A stretch of 64,000 nt of DNA from Asaia sp003994335. Its GTDB lineage: Bacteria; Pseudomonadota; Alphaproteobacteria; Acetobacterales; Acetobacteraceae. Position 1 is the first letter of the stretch; each line of letters starts with the position of its first letter. Under the pieces are notes generated by a model. It was not told where the DNA came from, did no database searches, and saw only the letters and a list, made by a program, of their open reading frames with translations. Below, piece by piece: positions 33,632-42,480 of the stretch. Both the position numbers and the translations under genes were made by a program. The DNA lies in assembly GCF_037151175.1 (NCBI RefSeq), contig NZ_JBBCOR010000001.1, positions 248,001-312,000 of the forward strand, in the 5' to 3' direction.

Positions 33632-35131
33632 TCACTGGTGCGGGGGCGTCGGTTGTTGCGCCGCCGGAGGTGCTGCGGGCGGCGAGGCTGGCTTGTCAAC
33701 CTTCTTGTCTGCCGGTTTGTCGGCGGCAGGCTGGCCGAGGGGAAGGGCCTCATCGGGGAGGGAGGCCATGGCACGGACCACACGCAGCCCCTGCTGAAGC
33801 TGGAAGTCGGTGGCCGGCTTGGCCGGGTCGAAACGCGGCCAGTTATCGGCGGGTGCATGGGGGATGCTGCCCGAGATGGCTGGCAGATCCGTACGGGCCG
33901 GAGCCTTGTTCTTGTTGCCGCCCGTATTGGTGATGATATGGGCGAGATCGGCCTCACGATAGCCGTAGCCATCGTCGTCCTTGCTCTCCTTCACCACGAT
34001 ATCGGGCGCAATGCCCAGCGCCTGGATGGAGCGACCCGAGGGCGTATAGTAGCGTGCCGTGGTCAGACGCACCGCGCCATGGCCGGGAACGGGAATGAGG
34101 GATTGGACCGAGCCCTTGCCAAAGGATTTCTCGCCCACCAGGACGGCGCGCCGATGATCCTGCAGCGCACCGGCCACGATTTCGGAGGCAGAGGCCGAGC
34201 CGCCGTCGATCAGCACGACAATCGGCAGCTTGCCGGTGATGTCGGTGCCCTTGGCATCCCAGCGGCGATTGTTCTCCGCATGGCGGCCGCGGATCGAGAC
34301 GATCTCGCCCTCGGGGATGAAATCATCGCTGACGGCGATGGCCTGATCGAGCTTGCCGCCCGGGTTCAGACGCAGATCCAGCACAAGACCCTGAAGCTTG
34401 TTGCCCGATTTGGCCTTGAGCTTGTCATAGGCCTCGTGCAGCGCGGTCTCGGTATCGTCGTCGAACTCCGAGATGCGGATATAGCCGATATTGCCGTAGA
34501 GCGACGAGCGCACGACCTGCACATGCACCACTTCGCGGGTCATTGTGACCTTGAGCGGCTTGGGCTCCTTGGCGCGTACGATCGTCAGGGTGATCTTGGT
34601 ACCCGGGTCGCCGCGCATCTTGGTCACGGCCTGATCGAGTGTCAGTCCTTCGAGCGACTTGCCGTCAACCTCGGTGATGTAGTCACCGGGCTTCAGCCCG
34701 GCACGGGAGGCCGGTGTGCCGTCGATGGGGGAGACCACACGGATATGGCCATTCTGCTGCTGAACCTGCACGCCCAGACCGCCGAACTTGCCGCTGATCT
34801 GGATCTGCATCTCCTTGAACTGCTTTTCGTTCATGTAGGAGCTGTGGGGATCGAGCCCGCCCACCATGCCGTCAAGCGCGTTGGTGATCAGGTCCTTGTC
34901 GCTGACCGGCTCCACATATTCGGCGCGTACCAGATCAAGCACCGTGCCGAACAGGGTGAGCAGGCGCAGGGTCTCGCTGTGATTATCGGGGTCAGCAACA
35001 ACCTCCTTGGCGAAAGCCTTGCTGCTGATCATCTGCCCAAGGCTTGGCGCCATGACGGCTTCCAGTGTCGGACCGGCGGTGATTCCGGCCAGGAATGCCG
35101 TTCCGAGCAGCAGACCAGTGCGGAGCTTCAT
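33632..35131 (-). CDS. ctpA: C-terminal processing peptidase (S41, CtpA)
   Basis: Periplasmic serine protease of about 499 residues that cleaves C-termini of exported proteins and cell-wall hydrolases. A signal peptide (MKLRTGLLLGTAFLAGITAG) is followed by a helical segment, a PDZ domain (FGGLGVQVQQQNGHIRVV ... GLKPGDYITEVDG), then the catalytic core with Ser in GGSASASEI (about 312) and Lys in GEKSFGKG (about 337). The Pro/Ala/Lys-rich C-terminal tail is low complexity. ATG 35131 is chosen over 35140 because the AAGGGA ribosome site is 8-9 nt from the former and touches the latter. Sits beside envC, a cell-wall amidase activator, which fits a role in division. Confidence 0.94.
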   Translation of the reverse strand: MKLRTGLLLGTAFLAGITAGPTLEAVMAPSLGQMISSKAFAKEVVADPDNHSETLRLLTLFGTVLDLVRAEYVEPVSDKDLITNALDGMVGGLDPHSSYMNEKQFKEMQIQISGKFGGLGVQVQQQNGHIRVVSPIDGTPASRAGLKPGDYITEVDGKSLEGLTLDQAVTKMRGDPGTKITLTIVRAKEPKPLKVTMTREVVHVQVVRSSLYGNIGYIRISEFDDDTETALHEAYDKLKAKSGNKLQGLVLDLRLNPGGKLDQAIAVSDDFIPEGEIVSIRGRHAENNRRWDAKGTDITGKLPIVVLIDGGSASASEIVAGALQDHRRAVLVGEKSFGKGSVQSLIPVPGHGAVRLTTARYYTPSGRSIQALGIAPDIVVKESKDDDGYGYREADLAHIITNTGGNKNKAPARTDLPAISGSIPHAPADNWPRFDPAKPATDFQLQQGLRVVRAMASLPDEALPLGQPAADKPADKKVDKPASPPAAPPAAQQPTPPHQ

Positions 35132-35244
35132 GCAATTCATCCCTTGAATCCGGTGCGGAGCGCATACCCCGAAGCCGATCCTGTTAGCGTCTGTCTGTTG
35201 GCAGGGGGCTGATAAGGCGTCCCTGCCTGAATGGAGAGGCTCAA

Positions 35245-35273
35245 TCTATAGCGTTCTTGATGCACTCTGTCGA
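35245..35273 (-). promoter_or_regulatory. Predicted promoter for ctpA
   Basis: On the minus strand TCGACA (35268-35273), 17 bp, TATAGA (35245-35250): five and four matches of six to the sigma70 consensus. It lies in the 204-bp envC-ctpA gap, about 115 bp before the ctpA start. Confidence 0.45.
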
Positions 35274-35335
35274 AACAACGCAGAATCGCCAAGAGCGATC
35301 CGATCATTCCCCCGCGATCCTGTCGCAACGCTCCC

Positions 35336-36694
35336 TCACAGATAGGGGCGCGGATCGATGATGCTGCTGCCTGAGCGGAGCTGCACGAAGAGCGCTCCCC
35401 CTCCGGGGCCCATGCTGCCGAGCGTTTCGTGACGGCCCACCGCCTGCCCGCTGGACACTGAGAGCGCGCCCAGACCCGAGAGCACGAAGCGGTAATGCCG
35501 ACCGCAATCGAGAATGACCATGTTACCGAACGAGCGGAAAGGACCAGCAAAATCGACCTGGCCAGCGCAGGGCGCGCTGACGGTGCTTCCCGCAGAGGCG
35601 GCATAGGTAAGGCCCGTTGCTGGTCCGCTTTCGGTGCTCTGATGCCAGGCGGTCGTGATGGTGCCTGAAACCGGCCCATGTCCACCGCTATGTCCTCCGT
35701 CGCGGCTGACGCCTGGCCCATGAGATCCGGAGAGCTTTCTGGCCTGGGCCGACATCGCCTCGGCTTTTGCTTTCTGATTGGCGCGCTCCAGCGCGCGCGC
35801 CTCCTCTTCCATGCGCGCCCGCAAGCTGGCCTGTACCTTGTCGATGGCGCTCAGGGCGTCATCCAGCGTTGCGGCCTTCGCTGTCGCCGCTGCGATATCG
35901 TCGCGCGCCTGCCTGGCGCGAGCCTCGGCCTCCTCCTGCTGATGGGTCGCCTGATCCATCTTGCGTGCATTGACGTCGCGCAGGCGGGCGAGGGTGGCGC
36001 GGGCCTTTTCGAGTGCGGTATTTCGCTGGGCGAGTTCCTGCGCCGTCTGATCCAGCAGGGCCTGCTGTCCGTGCAGGTCATCGGCCTGACGCGCGGTGAG
36101 GCGTGTCAGGCCTGCGATCAGACTCAGACCCTGAACGGAATCGTCCGCCTGACCTGACAAGGCCACGAAAGACGTGCCCGGATAGCGTGACAGACGGAGC
36201 GCAACGGGCAGGATGGCCTGAAGACTGGCACGGCGTCGCGCAAGCGCTACGCGCTGCGCTTCCTGCTGTGCGGTCAGGCGCGTGATATCCGTTGTGAGGG
36301 CGGTGATTGTCTTTTCGGTGGCGGCCAACTCGTTGGCTGCCCGATCGGTCAGGGCCGAGAAATGGCGCGCCTTATCGGCCTCGATGGCAGCATCCTGTGT
36401 GGCCTGGGCCTGGGCCTTGCGCTGGGCATCAATCAGCGATGCCTCGCGCGCCTTGCGAGCGAGAAGTGCAGCGCGGTCGCGCTTTGCTGCGTCGAGGGCG
36501 CGCTGGCTTGCGGTCGATACAGCAGGCTTTTTAACGGGGGCGTGGGCTGCGGCAGCCTGACTGACCAAGCTGAGGCGGCCCAGAACGAGGCGGGGCTGGG
36601 TGTGCCACCCTTCGGCGCCCTCGCCCGAAAGACGCGGCACACAGAAGGCAGCGAGCAGGCAGAAGCCGGTCAGGACAGGTTTCGTGACCGGCAT
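35336..36694 (-). CDS. envC: Murein hydrolase activator EnvC-like (degenerate M23 domain)
   Basis: Periplasmic coiled-coil protein of 452 residues expected to activate cell-wall amidases at the division site. After an N-terminal hydrophobic segment comes a long Ala/Arg/Gln-rich coiled coil (residues about 55-320, with a break near 170-200), then a Gly/His/Ser linker and a LytM/M23 domain (about 345-452). The domain keeps the fold (STVSAPCAGQVDFAGPFRSFGNMVILDCG) but the terminal HxH zinc motif is replaced by FVQLRSG, so it should be inactive, as in EnvC. Starts 7 bp after gpmI. Confidence 0.87.
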   Translation of the reverse strand: MPVTKPVLTGFCLLAAFCVPRLSGEGAEGWHTQPRLVLGRLSLVSQAAAAHAPVKKPAVSTASQRALDAAKRDRAALLARKAREASLIDAQRKAQAQATQDAAIEADKARHFSALTDRAANELAATEKTITALTTDITRLTAQQEAQRVALARRRASLQAILPVALRLSRYPGTSFVALSGQADDSVQGLSLIAGLTRLTARQADDLHGQQALLDQTAQELAQRNTALEKARATLARLRDVNARKMDQATHQQEEAEARARQARDDIAAATAKAATLDDALSAIDKVQASLRARMEEEARALERANQKAKAEAMSAQARKLSGSHGPGVSRDGGHSGGHGPVSGTITTAWHQSTESGPATGLTYAASAGSTVSAPCAGQVDFAGPFRSFGNMVILDCGRHYRFVLSGLGALSVSSGQAVGRHETLGSMGPGGGALFVQLRSGSSIIDPRPYL

Positions 36695-36701
36695 GAACGA
36701 C

Positions 36702-38240
36702 TCAGCCGTTGATGAGGCATTTGCCGGACATTTCCGCCGGCTTGTCGAGCTTCATCAGGGTGAGCAGGGTTGGCGCCAGATCAGCCAGCCTGCCGTCATG
36801 AATAGTCGTGACACCCGCAGCGCCATGCAGGATGACCGGTACGCGGTTGAGTGTGTGGGCTGTATGGGCACCGCCCGTCACCGGATCGCGCATGGTTTCG
36901 CAATTGCCGTGATCAGCTGTCACAATCAGAGCGCCGCCCATCTTGTCGATGGCTGCCACAATGCGTCCCAGACCGGTATCCACGGCCTCACACGCCTTGA
37001 TGGCGGCTGAGAGTACGCCCGTATGGCCCACCATGTCGGGATTGGCGAAGTTCAGCACGATGAGGTCGAACTTACCGCTCTCGATGGACTCGACCGCACG
37101 GTCGGTCAGTTCGGGCGCCGACATTTCCGGCTGCAGATCGTAGGTCGCCACCTTGGGCGAGGCGACGAGAATACGCTCCTCCCCCGGTAATACGGCCTCG
37201 CGTCCGCCATTGAGGAAGTAGGTGACGTGCGGGTATTTCTCCGTCTCGGCCATGCGCAGCTGGGCGCGACCTGCCTGGGAAACGACATCTCCCAGCAGGT
37301 GCTCCATGGATTCCTTGGGGAACATTACGCTCATGAAGGGGGCGAGGGCCGCGCTATAGGCCGTCATGCCGCAGACAGAAGCCAGCTTCACGACTTTGGA
37401 CCGTTCAAACCCGTCGAAATCGGGGAAGACCATCGCATCGAGCAATTCGCGGATACGGTCTGCGCGGAAATTGGCCGAGAGAACGCCATCGCCATCCTGC
37501 ATCCCGGCATAATCGCCGATCACGGTGGGCACCACGAATTCGTCGGTCACGCCCTTGGCCTGATGAGAAGGCAGAACGCCCAGTGCATCGTCAGCATGTT
37601 CGCCCTTTGCCGAGACGATGGCGTCATAAGCGAGGCTCACGCGCTCCCACCGGTTATCGCGGTCCATGGCGTAATAGCGCCCGCTCACCGTGGCAATGAA
37701 AGCCCCCTCGGGCAGTTCGGCGGCGAGACTGCGCAGATAGCCCGTGCCAGAATCCGGCGGTGTATCGCGCCCGTCCGAGAAGACATGGACCGCTACCTTG
37801 ATACCTGCCTCGGCCACGATTTTGGCCAGGGCGACCACATGATCCATGTGTGCGTGCACGCCACCCGGCGAGATCAGCCCGACGAGGTGACACGTTCCCT
37901 TGCTCGCCTTGAGCGCGTCGATGAAGCTGCAAAGAGCAGAGTTGCTGGCCAGGGAGCCATCACGCGCGGCACGGCTGATGCGCGGCAGGTTCTGCATGAC
38001 CACACGTCCGGCACCGATATTGAGATGGCCCACTTCGGAATTGCCCATCTGCCCCTCAGGCAGGCCGACATCCTCACCACAGGCCTTCAGATAGGCATGG
38101 GGAGAACTGGCCCAGAGACGGTCGAAGTTCGGCGTGTTGGCGAGGGCAACCGCGTTGTCCTCGCGAATGGCGCTGTCACCGAACCCGTCGAGAATGACGA
38201 GCATGACCGGGCGGGGCGTGCCGGGAAGGGATGCGGACAT
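36702..38240 (-). CDS. gpmI: 2,3-bisphosphoglycerate-independent phosphoglycerate mutase
   Basis: Mn-dependent glycolytic/gluconeogenic enzyme that interconverts 3- and 2-phosphoglycerate. The 512-residue protein begins VMLVILDGFG with metal ligand D18, carries the phosphoserine in GQMGNSEVGHLNIGAGR (S68) and the second metal site VTADHGNCE and GAHTAHTLNRVPVIL near the C-terminus. AGGAGG lies just upstream of the ATG. First gene of a block with envC, ctpA and rppH, an arrangement repeated in many alphaproteobacteria. Confidence 0.96.
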   Translation of the reverse strand: MSASLPGTPRPVMLVILDGFGDSAIREDNAVALANTPNFDRLWASSPHAYLKACGEDVGLPEGQMGNSEVGHLNIGAGRVVMQNLPRISRAARDGSLASNSALCSFIDALKASKGTCHLVGLISPGGVHAHMDHVVALAKIVAEAGIKVAVHVFSDGRDTPPDSGTGYLRSLAAELPEGAFIATVSGRYYAMDRDNRWERVSLAYDAIVSAKGEHADDALGVLPSHQAKGVTDEFVVPTVIGDYAGMQDGDGVLSANFRADRIRELLDAMVFPDFDGFERSKVVKLASVCGMTAYSAALAPFMSVMFPKESMEHLLGDVVSQAGRAQLRMAETEKYPHVTYFLNGGREAVLPGEERILVASPKVATYDLQPEMSAPELTDRAVESIESGKFDLIVLNFANPDMVGHTGVLSAAIKACEAVDTGLGRIVAAIDKMGGALIVTADHGNCETMRDPVTGGAHTAHTLNRVPVILHGAAGVTTIHDGRLADLAPTLLTLMKLDKPAEMSGKCLING

Positions 38241-38470
38241 GAAAAGCCTCCTGCAGATTTGCGCGCACCATGCCGCATTTCAGTGAATATGCGAACTGCC
38301 ACGGGAAGCGTCTCGTCGTTTTTTGTTCTTGCTGAACTTCCTGTCATGGCGCGGCGGCGTGTGTGCCCTGCGCGCCTGTCCGATCAGAGGTGGCGGGAAA
38401 CCAGGATCGCCAGCGGGGCATCTCGGCCTGCCGGCAAATGCGCCAATTGCACCGGCATAAAGGGCTCGCC

Positions 38471-38491
38471 CCCCGGCTGCTCCGGCCGGGG
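38471..38491 (-). terminator. Weak hairpin downstream of the YWTD gene
   Basis: CCCCGGC/GCCGGGG, 7-bp stem with a seven-base loop, 38 nt after the stop of the YWTD-propeller gene. No U run, so termination would need Rho. Confidence 0.35.
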
Positions 38492-38528
38492 TGGGGAGGC
38501 CCCCGGTCTGGAGAGAGGGCAAGCAAGG

Positions 38529-39407
38529 CTAATCGACGAGATAGATCCCGGTCGTGGGCGCTTGTTGACGGAGAATGCGACACGTCTCGTGCTCCAGATC
38601 GAAAACCCGGATCGTGCCCCCCAGATCGCTGATGAAAACCTCTTTCTCCTCCTTGTCGAGGGCGAGCCCGATCCCTTCATCGAGACCACGCAGCAGCACC
38701 TTGTGAGCATGCAGGCCGCTCTCATCGATATGCGCGACATTCAGGCTGTTGCCATCGGGCGGTGCCCCCCGGTCGGTCCAGAACAGGCGGGTGGAATCCT
38801 GGCTTACATGCAGATCGATCGGCTCTGGCAAATGATCGGCGAGCAGCGTGATGTCATCACGCAAGGCAGGGTCGACGCCTTGAGGAAGATCGAGGGGCAT
38901 ACGGAAGATGCGGCCTATGCCGCCTTTAGGGGAGCCTTTTTGCGTCCAGTATATCTGACGTGCCTTCAGATCGAGGGCGATACCCACGCAATGGCGCGAT
39001 TCATCGGGACGGTCCTGCGGATAGGCTCCCCTGACGAGCAGGGTCTCGACCTCGCTGCCGTCAAGACGCGCGCGCATGATCCGCATGCCTTCGCGGTCGC
39101 ACCAGTATAGCCAGCCTGCTTCCCGATCCACGGCAAGCTGCTTGGGCGTGACGAGTTTGCCATCACCGATCAGCACTTCGTGCCGGGTGCCGTTCAGATC
39201 GGCACGTTCGATCGTGCCATCGGCTGCGTCGTAATCGGCTCCCATATTGGTCCAGGTTATCTTGCCGGCGTCGGTATCGACCCAGATCCCATCCGGAGTG
39301 CCCCATTGGGCGTCGATGCAGGAGACTACCTCGCCCGTCCTGGCGTGAAGGACCGTGATGCGGGCAGGATGGGCTTCCAGCGTGTAAAGAAGGGGACGGG
39401 CGTTCAT
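38529..39407 (-). CDS. YWTD-type beta-propeller protein (LDL-receptor-like repeats)
   Basis: A 292-residue cytoplasmic protein with no signal peptide, made of six-bladed-propeller repeats: KITWTNMG, WLYWCDREG, QIYWTQKGS, RLFWTDRGAP, EVFISDLGG. These YWTD-like blades are known from LDL receptors and SMP-30-like lactonases. In bacteria such genes sit beside dehydrogenases; the enzymatic role, if any, is unproven, though a lactonase or sugar-acid hydrolase is conceivable. Its start overlaps the stop of the 3HCDH-like gene (ATGA), which implies that the two proteins work together. Confidence 0.72.
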   Translation of the reverse strand: MNARPLLYTLEAHPARITVLHARTGEVVSCIDAQWGTPDGIWVDTDAGKITWTNMGADYDAADGTIERADLNGTRHEVLIGDGKLVTPKQLAVDREAGWLYWCDREGMRIMRARLDGSEVETLLVRGAYPQDRPDESRHCVGIALDLKARQIYWTQKGSPKGGIGRIFRMPLDLPQGVDPALRDDITLLADHLPEPIDLHVSQDSTRLFWTDRGAPPDGNSLNVAHIDESGLHAHKVLLRGLDEGIGLALDKEEKEVFISDLGGTIRVFDLEHETCRILRQQAPTTGIYLVD

Positions 39408-40288
39408 GACCGGGTTCCTTTCGGCGCATAATTATAGAAGCCGTGCCCGGTTTTTATACCGAGGCGATTTTCGGCGATCATTTTTCTCAGCAGCAGGCGC
39501 GGGGCTTCGGGCAGATTGGGGTAGGCTTGGGCGTAGTGCTCTTCGATCTGCAGCACGATATCGAGCCCCACCCGGTCCATGGCGTGGAAAGGACCCATGC
39601 GCGTCCCCTGAGTCTCGCAATAAATGCGATCGATCACTTCCGGTGTTGCGACCCCTTCGGCGGCCACACACAGGGATTCACGCTTGATTGCGGCCCAGAT
39701 GCGGTTCTCGATAAAGCCGATGCTCTCTTTCTGAGCCACATAGGGCGAGAGGCCGAGTGACTTGAAGTAGAGTGCGAGTCCGTCGATCAGACCCTCACCT
39801 GTTTCACCGCAAGACATCAATTCGACCGCCCGCTGCTCGGGGGGCATCATGAAATGCGTGTTGAGCACGCGGGTCCTGTCCGCCACTTCCGACACCATCA
39901 GACGTGAGGGATAGGAGGAGGAATTCGTGGCGAGGATCGCATCTGCAGGCGCCTCGCGGGAGAACTTGCCAAACATCGCCGTCTTGAGGTCGAGTTTCTC
40001 CGGCAGGGCCTCGATAACGAGCCACGCATTTTCCAGAGCGGCTTCGAGTGAGACTGCGGCTTCGATCCTGCCGCCCTGACCGTCTGAAATTGCGGCCACC
40101 ACCGAGGGCAGCGTTTCGCGGGCATAAGCGAGACCGGCATCGAGTACGGCCGGATTGGTGTCGAAAAGCAGAACCTGACCGTTTTTCGCGGCCAGCATCA
40201 GCGCAATCCTTCTCCCCAATGTTCCCGCGCCGATGACGGCGGCCGGGCGTGTCGAGGCTTTGTCGAGCAGGGCATCGATGATCATCAT
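39404..40288 (-). CDS. 3-hydroxyacyl-CoA dehydrogenase-like NAD-dependent enzyme
   Basis: About 294 residues. Residues 15-190 form the NAD-binding domain (AAVIGAGTLGRRIALMLA, then VLLFDTN), with the catalytic segment TNSSSYPSRLM and NTHFMMPPEQRAVELM, where the family usually has H-F-x-x-P; the C-terminal half is the 3HCDH dimerisation domain (GFIENRIWAAIKRE, HAMDRVGLD). Single-domain members act on 3-hydroxybutyryl-CoA, L-gulonate or carnitine. ATG 40288 follows GGGGAGA by 6 nt; the upstream in-frame ATG at 40300 has no such site. First gene of a two-gene operon, divergent from a LysR gene. Confidence 0.8.
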   Translation of the reverse strand: MMIIDALLDKASTRPAAVIGAGTLGRRIALMLAAKNGQVLLFDTNPAVLDAGLAYARETLPSVVAAISDGQGGRIEAAVSLEAALENAWLVIEALPEKLDLKTAMFGKFSREAPADAILATNSSSYPSRLMVSEVADRTRVLNTHFMMPPEQRAVELMSCGETGEGLIDGLALYFKSLGLSPYVAQKESIGFIENRIWAAIKRESLCVAAEGVATPEVIDRIYCETQGTRMGPFHAMDRVGLDIVLQIEEHYAQAYPNLPEAPRLLLRKMIAENRLGIKTGHGFYNYAPKGTRS

Positions 40289-40369
40289 ATTTCTCCCCAT
40301 TCGTGAGCGGCAGATGATCTGCTGCCCACCGATTGGATGGCCTGATCATAACGCGGCGAGGGCGCAGTC

Positions 40370-40400
40370 AAACTTGCAATAATGCAGGGTAAACTTGCAT
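40370..40400. promoter_or_regulatory. Candidate LysR-regulator binding site
   Basis: AAACTTGCA occurs twice (40370-40378 and 40391-40399), exactly 21 bp apart, two helical turns. ATGCA (40382-40386) and TGCAT (40396-40400) form an inverted repeat with 9-bp spacer that overlaps the second copy, compatible with the T-N11-A pattern of LysR boxes. It lies in the divergent 122-bp gap, 11 bp from the lysR start. Confidence 0.55.
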
Positions 40401-40410
40401 AAACACAGAC

Positions 40411-41346
40411 ATGAGTCGTAGTGAATACAGCGTGTTTGTCGCTGTTGCCGATAGTCTGAACTATACCCATGCGGGCAAGCGTCTTGGGATACATGCCTCC
40501 AGCGTGTCCCGTAGTCTCGAGAGGCTGGAAGACCGATTGGGTGTCGCCTTGATCGAACCTGCCAGCGAAGGACTGCGTTTGACCGAAGCAGGGGAGAGGC
40601 TGAGCCATTTCCTGACCCCGCTGCTCGACACGCTTGAAGAAGGGGTGAGGGCGATCTGTCGCGAGGAGCAGAATGGCGGCGTCCTGCGTGTTCTGGCCCC
40701 TCCCGAGATTCTGACGGGATGGGTCAACCCTGTGATACGCGCGATGCTGCAAGAAACATCCGGTCTTAAGGTCTCGCTCGAGGCCAGTGTCGGGCTGCCG
40801 GATTTTCGCAGGGCGGAGGCCGACATCTTTCTCAGCCACAGGCGCGAGGAGATGCAAGAAGGTGCCTATCGTATCAGGCGGATCGGCTCCTACGAGGTTG
40901 GGCTTTTTGCGGCGCCCTCCCTCCTGGAGCGGACCGGCCCGCTCCTGTCTCCCGATGATCTTCACGGCGTGCCGTGTCTTGCGCGTCCGGGAGAGACGCA
41001 GTGGATGCTGTGCCCCATCGGCGATGACATCGCACCGACCTCCTTTGCGCTTGAGGCGAGCGTTGTCGCGACCCCGGCGCCTGTGCGGCTCGATTTCGCC
41101 TGCGCCGGGAGCGGGGTGACGGCGGCAAGTCTGGAGACCTGTGCTCCTTTTCTCGCCTCGGGCGCGCTTGAGCGGGTTCTTCCCGGCTATCGTTTGCCGC
41201 CTGGTGTCATCTATGCGGCGCAGCCCGAACGTCACCAACCGCGCCGGGTCGTGGCGGAGTTCTTGTCGCGGCTTGTCGAGCGCGTCAGGCAGAATGGGGC
41301 GAAACAAAGAGAGATTTCGGCAAACCCAGAGGATGCGGCGCGTTGA
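40411..41346 (+). CDS. LysR-family transcriptional regulator
   Basis: A 311-residue regulator. The N-terminal winged helix-turn-helix (YSVFVAVADSLNYTHAGKRLGIHASSVSRSLERLEDRLGVALIE in overlapping pieces, with the recognition helix near residues 30-45) is followed by a periplasmic-binding-like effector domain from about 90. Its divergent orientation and the repeated site in the gap indicate that it controls the 3HCDH-YWTD operon and itself. The ligand would be the pathway substrate, unknown. No strong Shine-Dalgarno precedes the ATG. Confidence 0.88.
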   Translation: MSRSEYSVFVAVADSLNYTHAGKRLGIHASSVSRSLERLEDRLGVALIEPASEGLRLTEAGERLSHFLTPLLDTLEEGVRAICREEQNGGVLRVLAPPEILTGWVNPVIRAMLQETSGLKVSLEASVGLPDFRRAEADIFLSHRREEMQEGAYRIRRIGSYEVGLFAAPSLLERTGPLLSPDDLHGVPCLARPGETQWMLCPIGDDIAPTSFALEASVVATPAPVRLDFACAGSGVTAASLETCAPFLASGALERVLPGYRLPPGVIYAAQPERHQPRRVVAEFLSRLVERVRQNGAKQREISANPEDAAR

Positions 41347-41417
41347 ATTGCCCTCTGACCAGCCAATCCCGAGACGGATCAAGGGGTTTGTGCTCGCCCG
41401 AAGAAAGGACCCTCTTC

Positions 41418-41804
41418 ATGAGTGATGATATCCAGACGCCGAGTTGCGGCCTGCCTCTAACACCCGAGCAGCATCGCGTTCTGCGCGAACACGGTACGGA
41501 ACGACCGGGATCGAGCCCTCTGAACGACGAGAAGCGTATGGGTGTCTATTACTGCGCCGGATGTGACGCCCCGCTTTTTGATTCCGATACGAAATATGAG
41601 AGCGGGAGCGGGTGGCCGTCCTTTTTTCGCCCGCGTGACGGCATGACCGAAACCACCGTGGACAAGACCCACGGCATGACACGCATCGAAGTGCATTGCG
41701 CGCAGTGCAAGGGACATCTGGGTCACGTGTTCCCGGACGGGCCGAAGCCCACCGGTTTGCGTTTCTGCATGAATGGTGTGGCGCTGCGCTTTGAACCAAG
41801 CTGA
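41418..41804 (+). CDS. msrB: Peptide methionine-R-sulfoxide reductase
   Basis: Repairs methionine R-sulfoxide in oxidised proteins using thioredoxin. The 128-residue protein has the zinc cysteines C46/C49 (CAGC) and C94/C97 (CAQC), the SGSGWPSFF motif and catalytic C117 in RFCMNG. ATG 41418 has AGAAAGGA (41402-41409) upstream; the frame extends to 41343 without family similarity. It lies 70 bp after lysR and 32 bp before upp. It has no signal peptide, so it is cytosolic. Confidence 0.95.
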   Translation: MSDDIQTPSCGLPLTPEQHRVLREHGTERPGSSPLNDEKRMGVYYCAGCDAPLFDSDTKYESGSGWPSFFRPRDGMTETTVDKTHGMTRIEVHCAQCKGHLGHVFPDGPKPTGLRFCMNGVALRFEPS

Positions 41805-41836
41805 CATCGCAACGATTTGACGCTAAGGATGGCGCC

Positions 41837-42478
41837 ATGACTGCCCTTCCTCCCTCTGTGGTCGTGCTCGACCACCCGCTCGTCCAGCACAAGCTGACCC
41901 GCCTGCGTCAGGAATCCACCTCGACTGCGGGGTTCCGTCGCCTCACACGCGAACTGAGCCTGCTCATGTGCTACGAGGCAACGCGCGATCTCAGCACCGA
42001 ACCTGTCGAGATCCAGACACCGCTCGAAACCATGGAAGGCCGCCAGCTTTCCGGCAAGAAGCTCTGCTTTGTCTCTATTCTTCGCGCCGGGAATGGTATT
42101 CTGGACGGTATGCTGGACCTCATCCCCGCGGCACGCGTGGGACATGTCGGGCTGTATCGTGATCACGATACGCTTGAGGCCGTCGAATACTATATGAAGC
42201 TGCCCGATGACGTGGCCGATCGCGAGTGCATCGTGGTCGATCCGATGCTCGCGACGGGTCATAGTGCCGCTGCGGCGATTGATCGCATCAAGGCCAGCGG
42301 CGTGCGCAAGATCATTTTCGTCTGTCTGCTCGCTGCCCCCGAGGGCGTCGCCTGTCTGACTGAACGCCATCCGGATGTCCGAATCGTGACCTGTTCGATC
42401 GATCGTGGTCTGGATGAAAAGGGCTATATCCGCCCTGGCCTGGGTGATGCGGGTGACCGTCTGTTCGGGACGCGCTGA
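41837..42478 (+). CDS. upp: Uracil phosphoribosyltransferase
   Basis: Pyrimidine salvage enzyme making UMP from uracil and PRPP. The 213-residue protein has the HPLVQHKLTRLR N-terminus, RAGNGILDGML, the PRPP loop IVVDPMLATGHSAAAAID and the C-terminal uracil-binding YIRPGLGDAGDRLFGT. AAGGA lies 7 nt before the ATG. The next small gene starts 2 bp after its stop, so they are translationally coupled. Confidence 0.96.
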   Translation: MTALPPSVVVLDHPLVQHKLTRLRQESTSTAGFRRLTRELSLLMCYEATRDLSTEPVEIQTPLETMEGRQLSGKKLCFVSILRAGNGILDGMLDLIPAARVGHVGLYRDHDTLEAVEYYMKLPDDVADRECIVVDPMLATGHSAAAAIDRIKASGVRKIIFVCLLAAPEGVACLTERHPDVRIVTCSIDRGLDEKGYIRPGLGDAGDRLFGTR

Positions 42479-42480
42479 GT

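Noticed and set aside
33638..35212. 524-codon plus-strand frame
   Set aside because: Mirror of ctpA on the opposite strand; the protease reading has clear catalytic motifs and a signal peptide.
37227..39110. 627-codon plus-strand frame
   Set aside because: Opposite gpmI and the YWTD gene and spanning their gap; no domain.
40285..41382. 365-codon minus-strand frame overlapping lysR
   Set aside because: Antisense to a clear LysR gene; Arg/Pro-rich, no domain.
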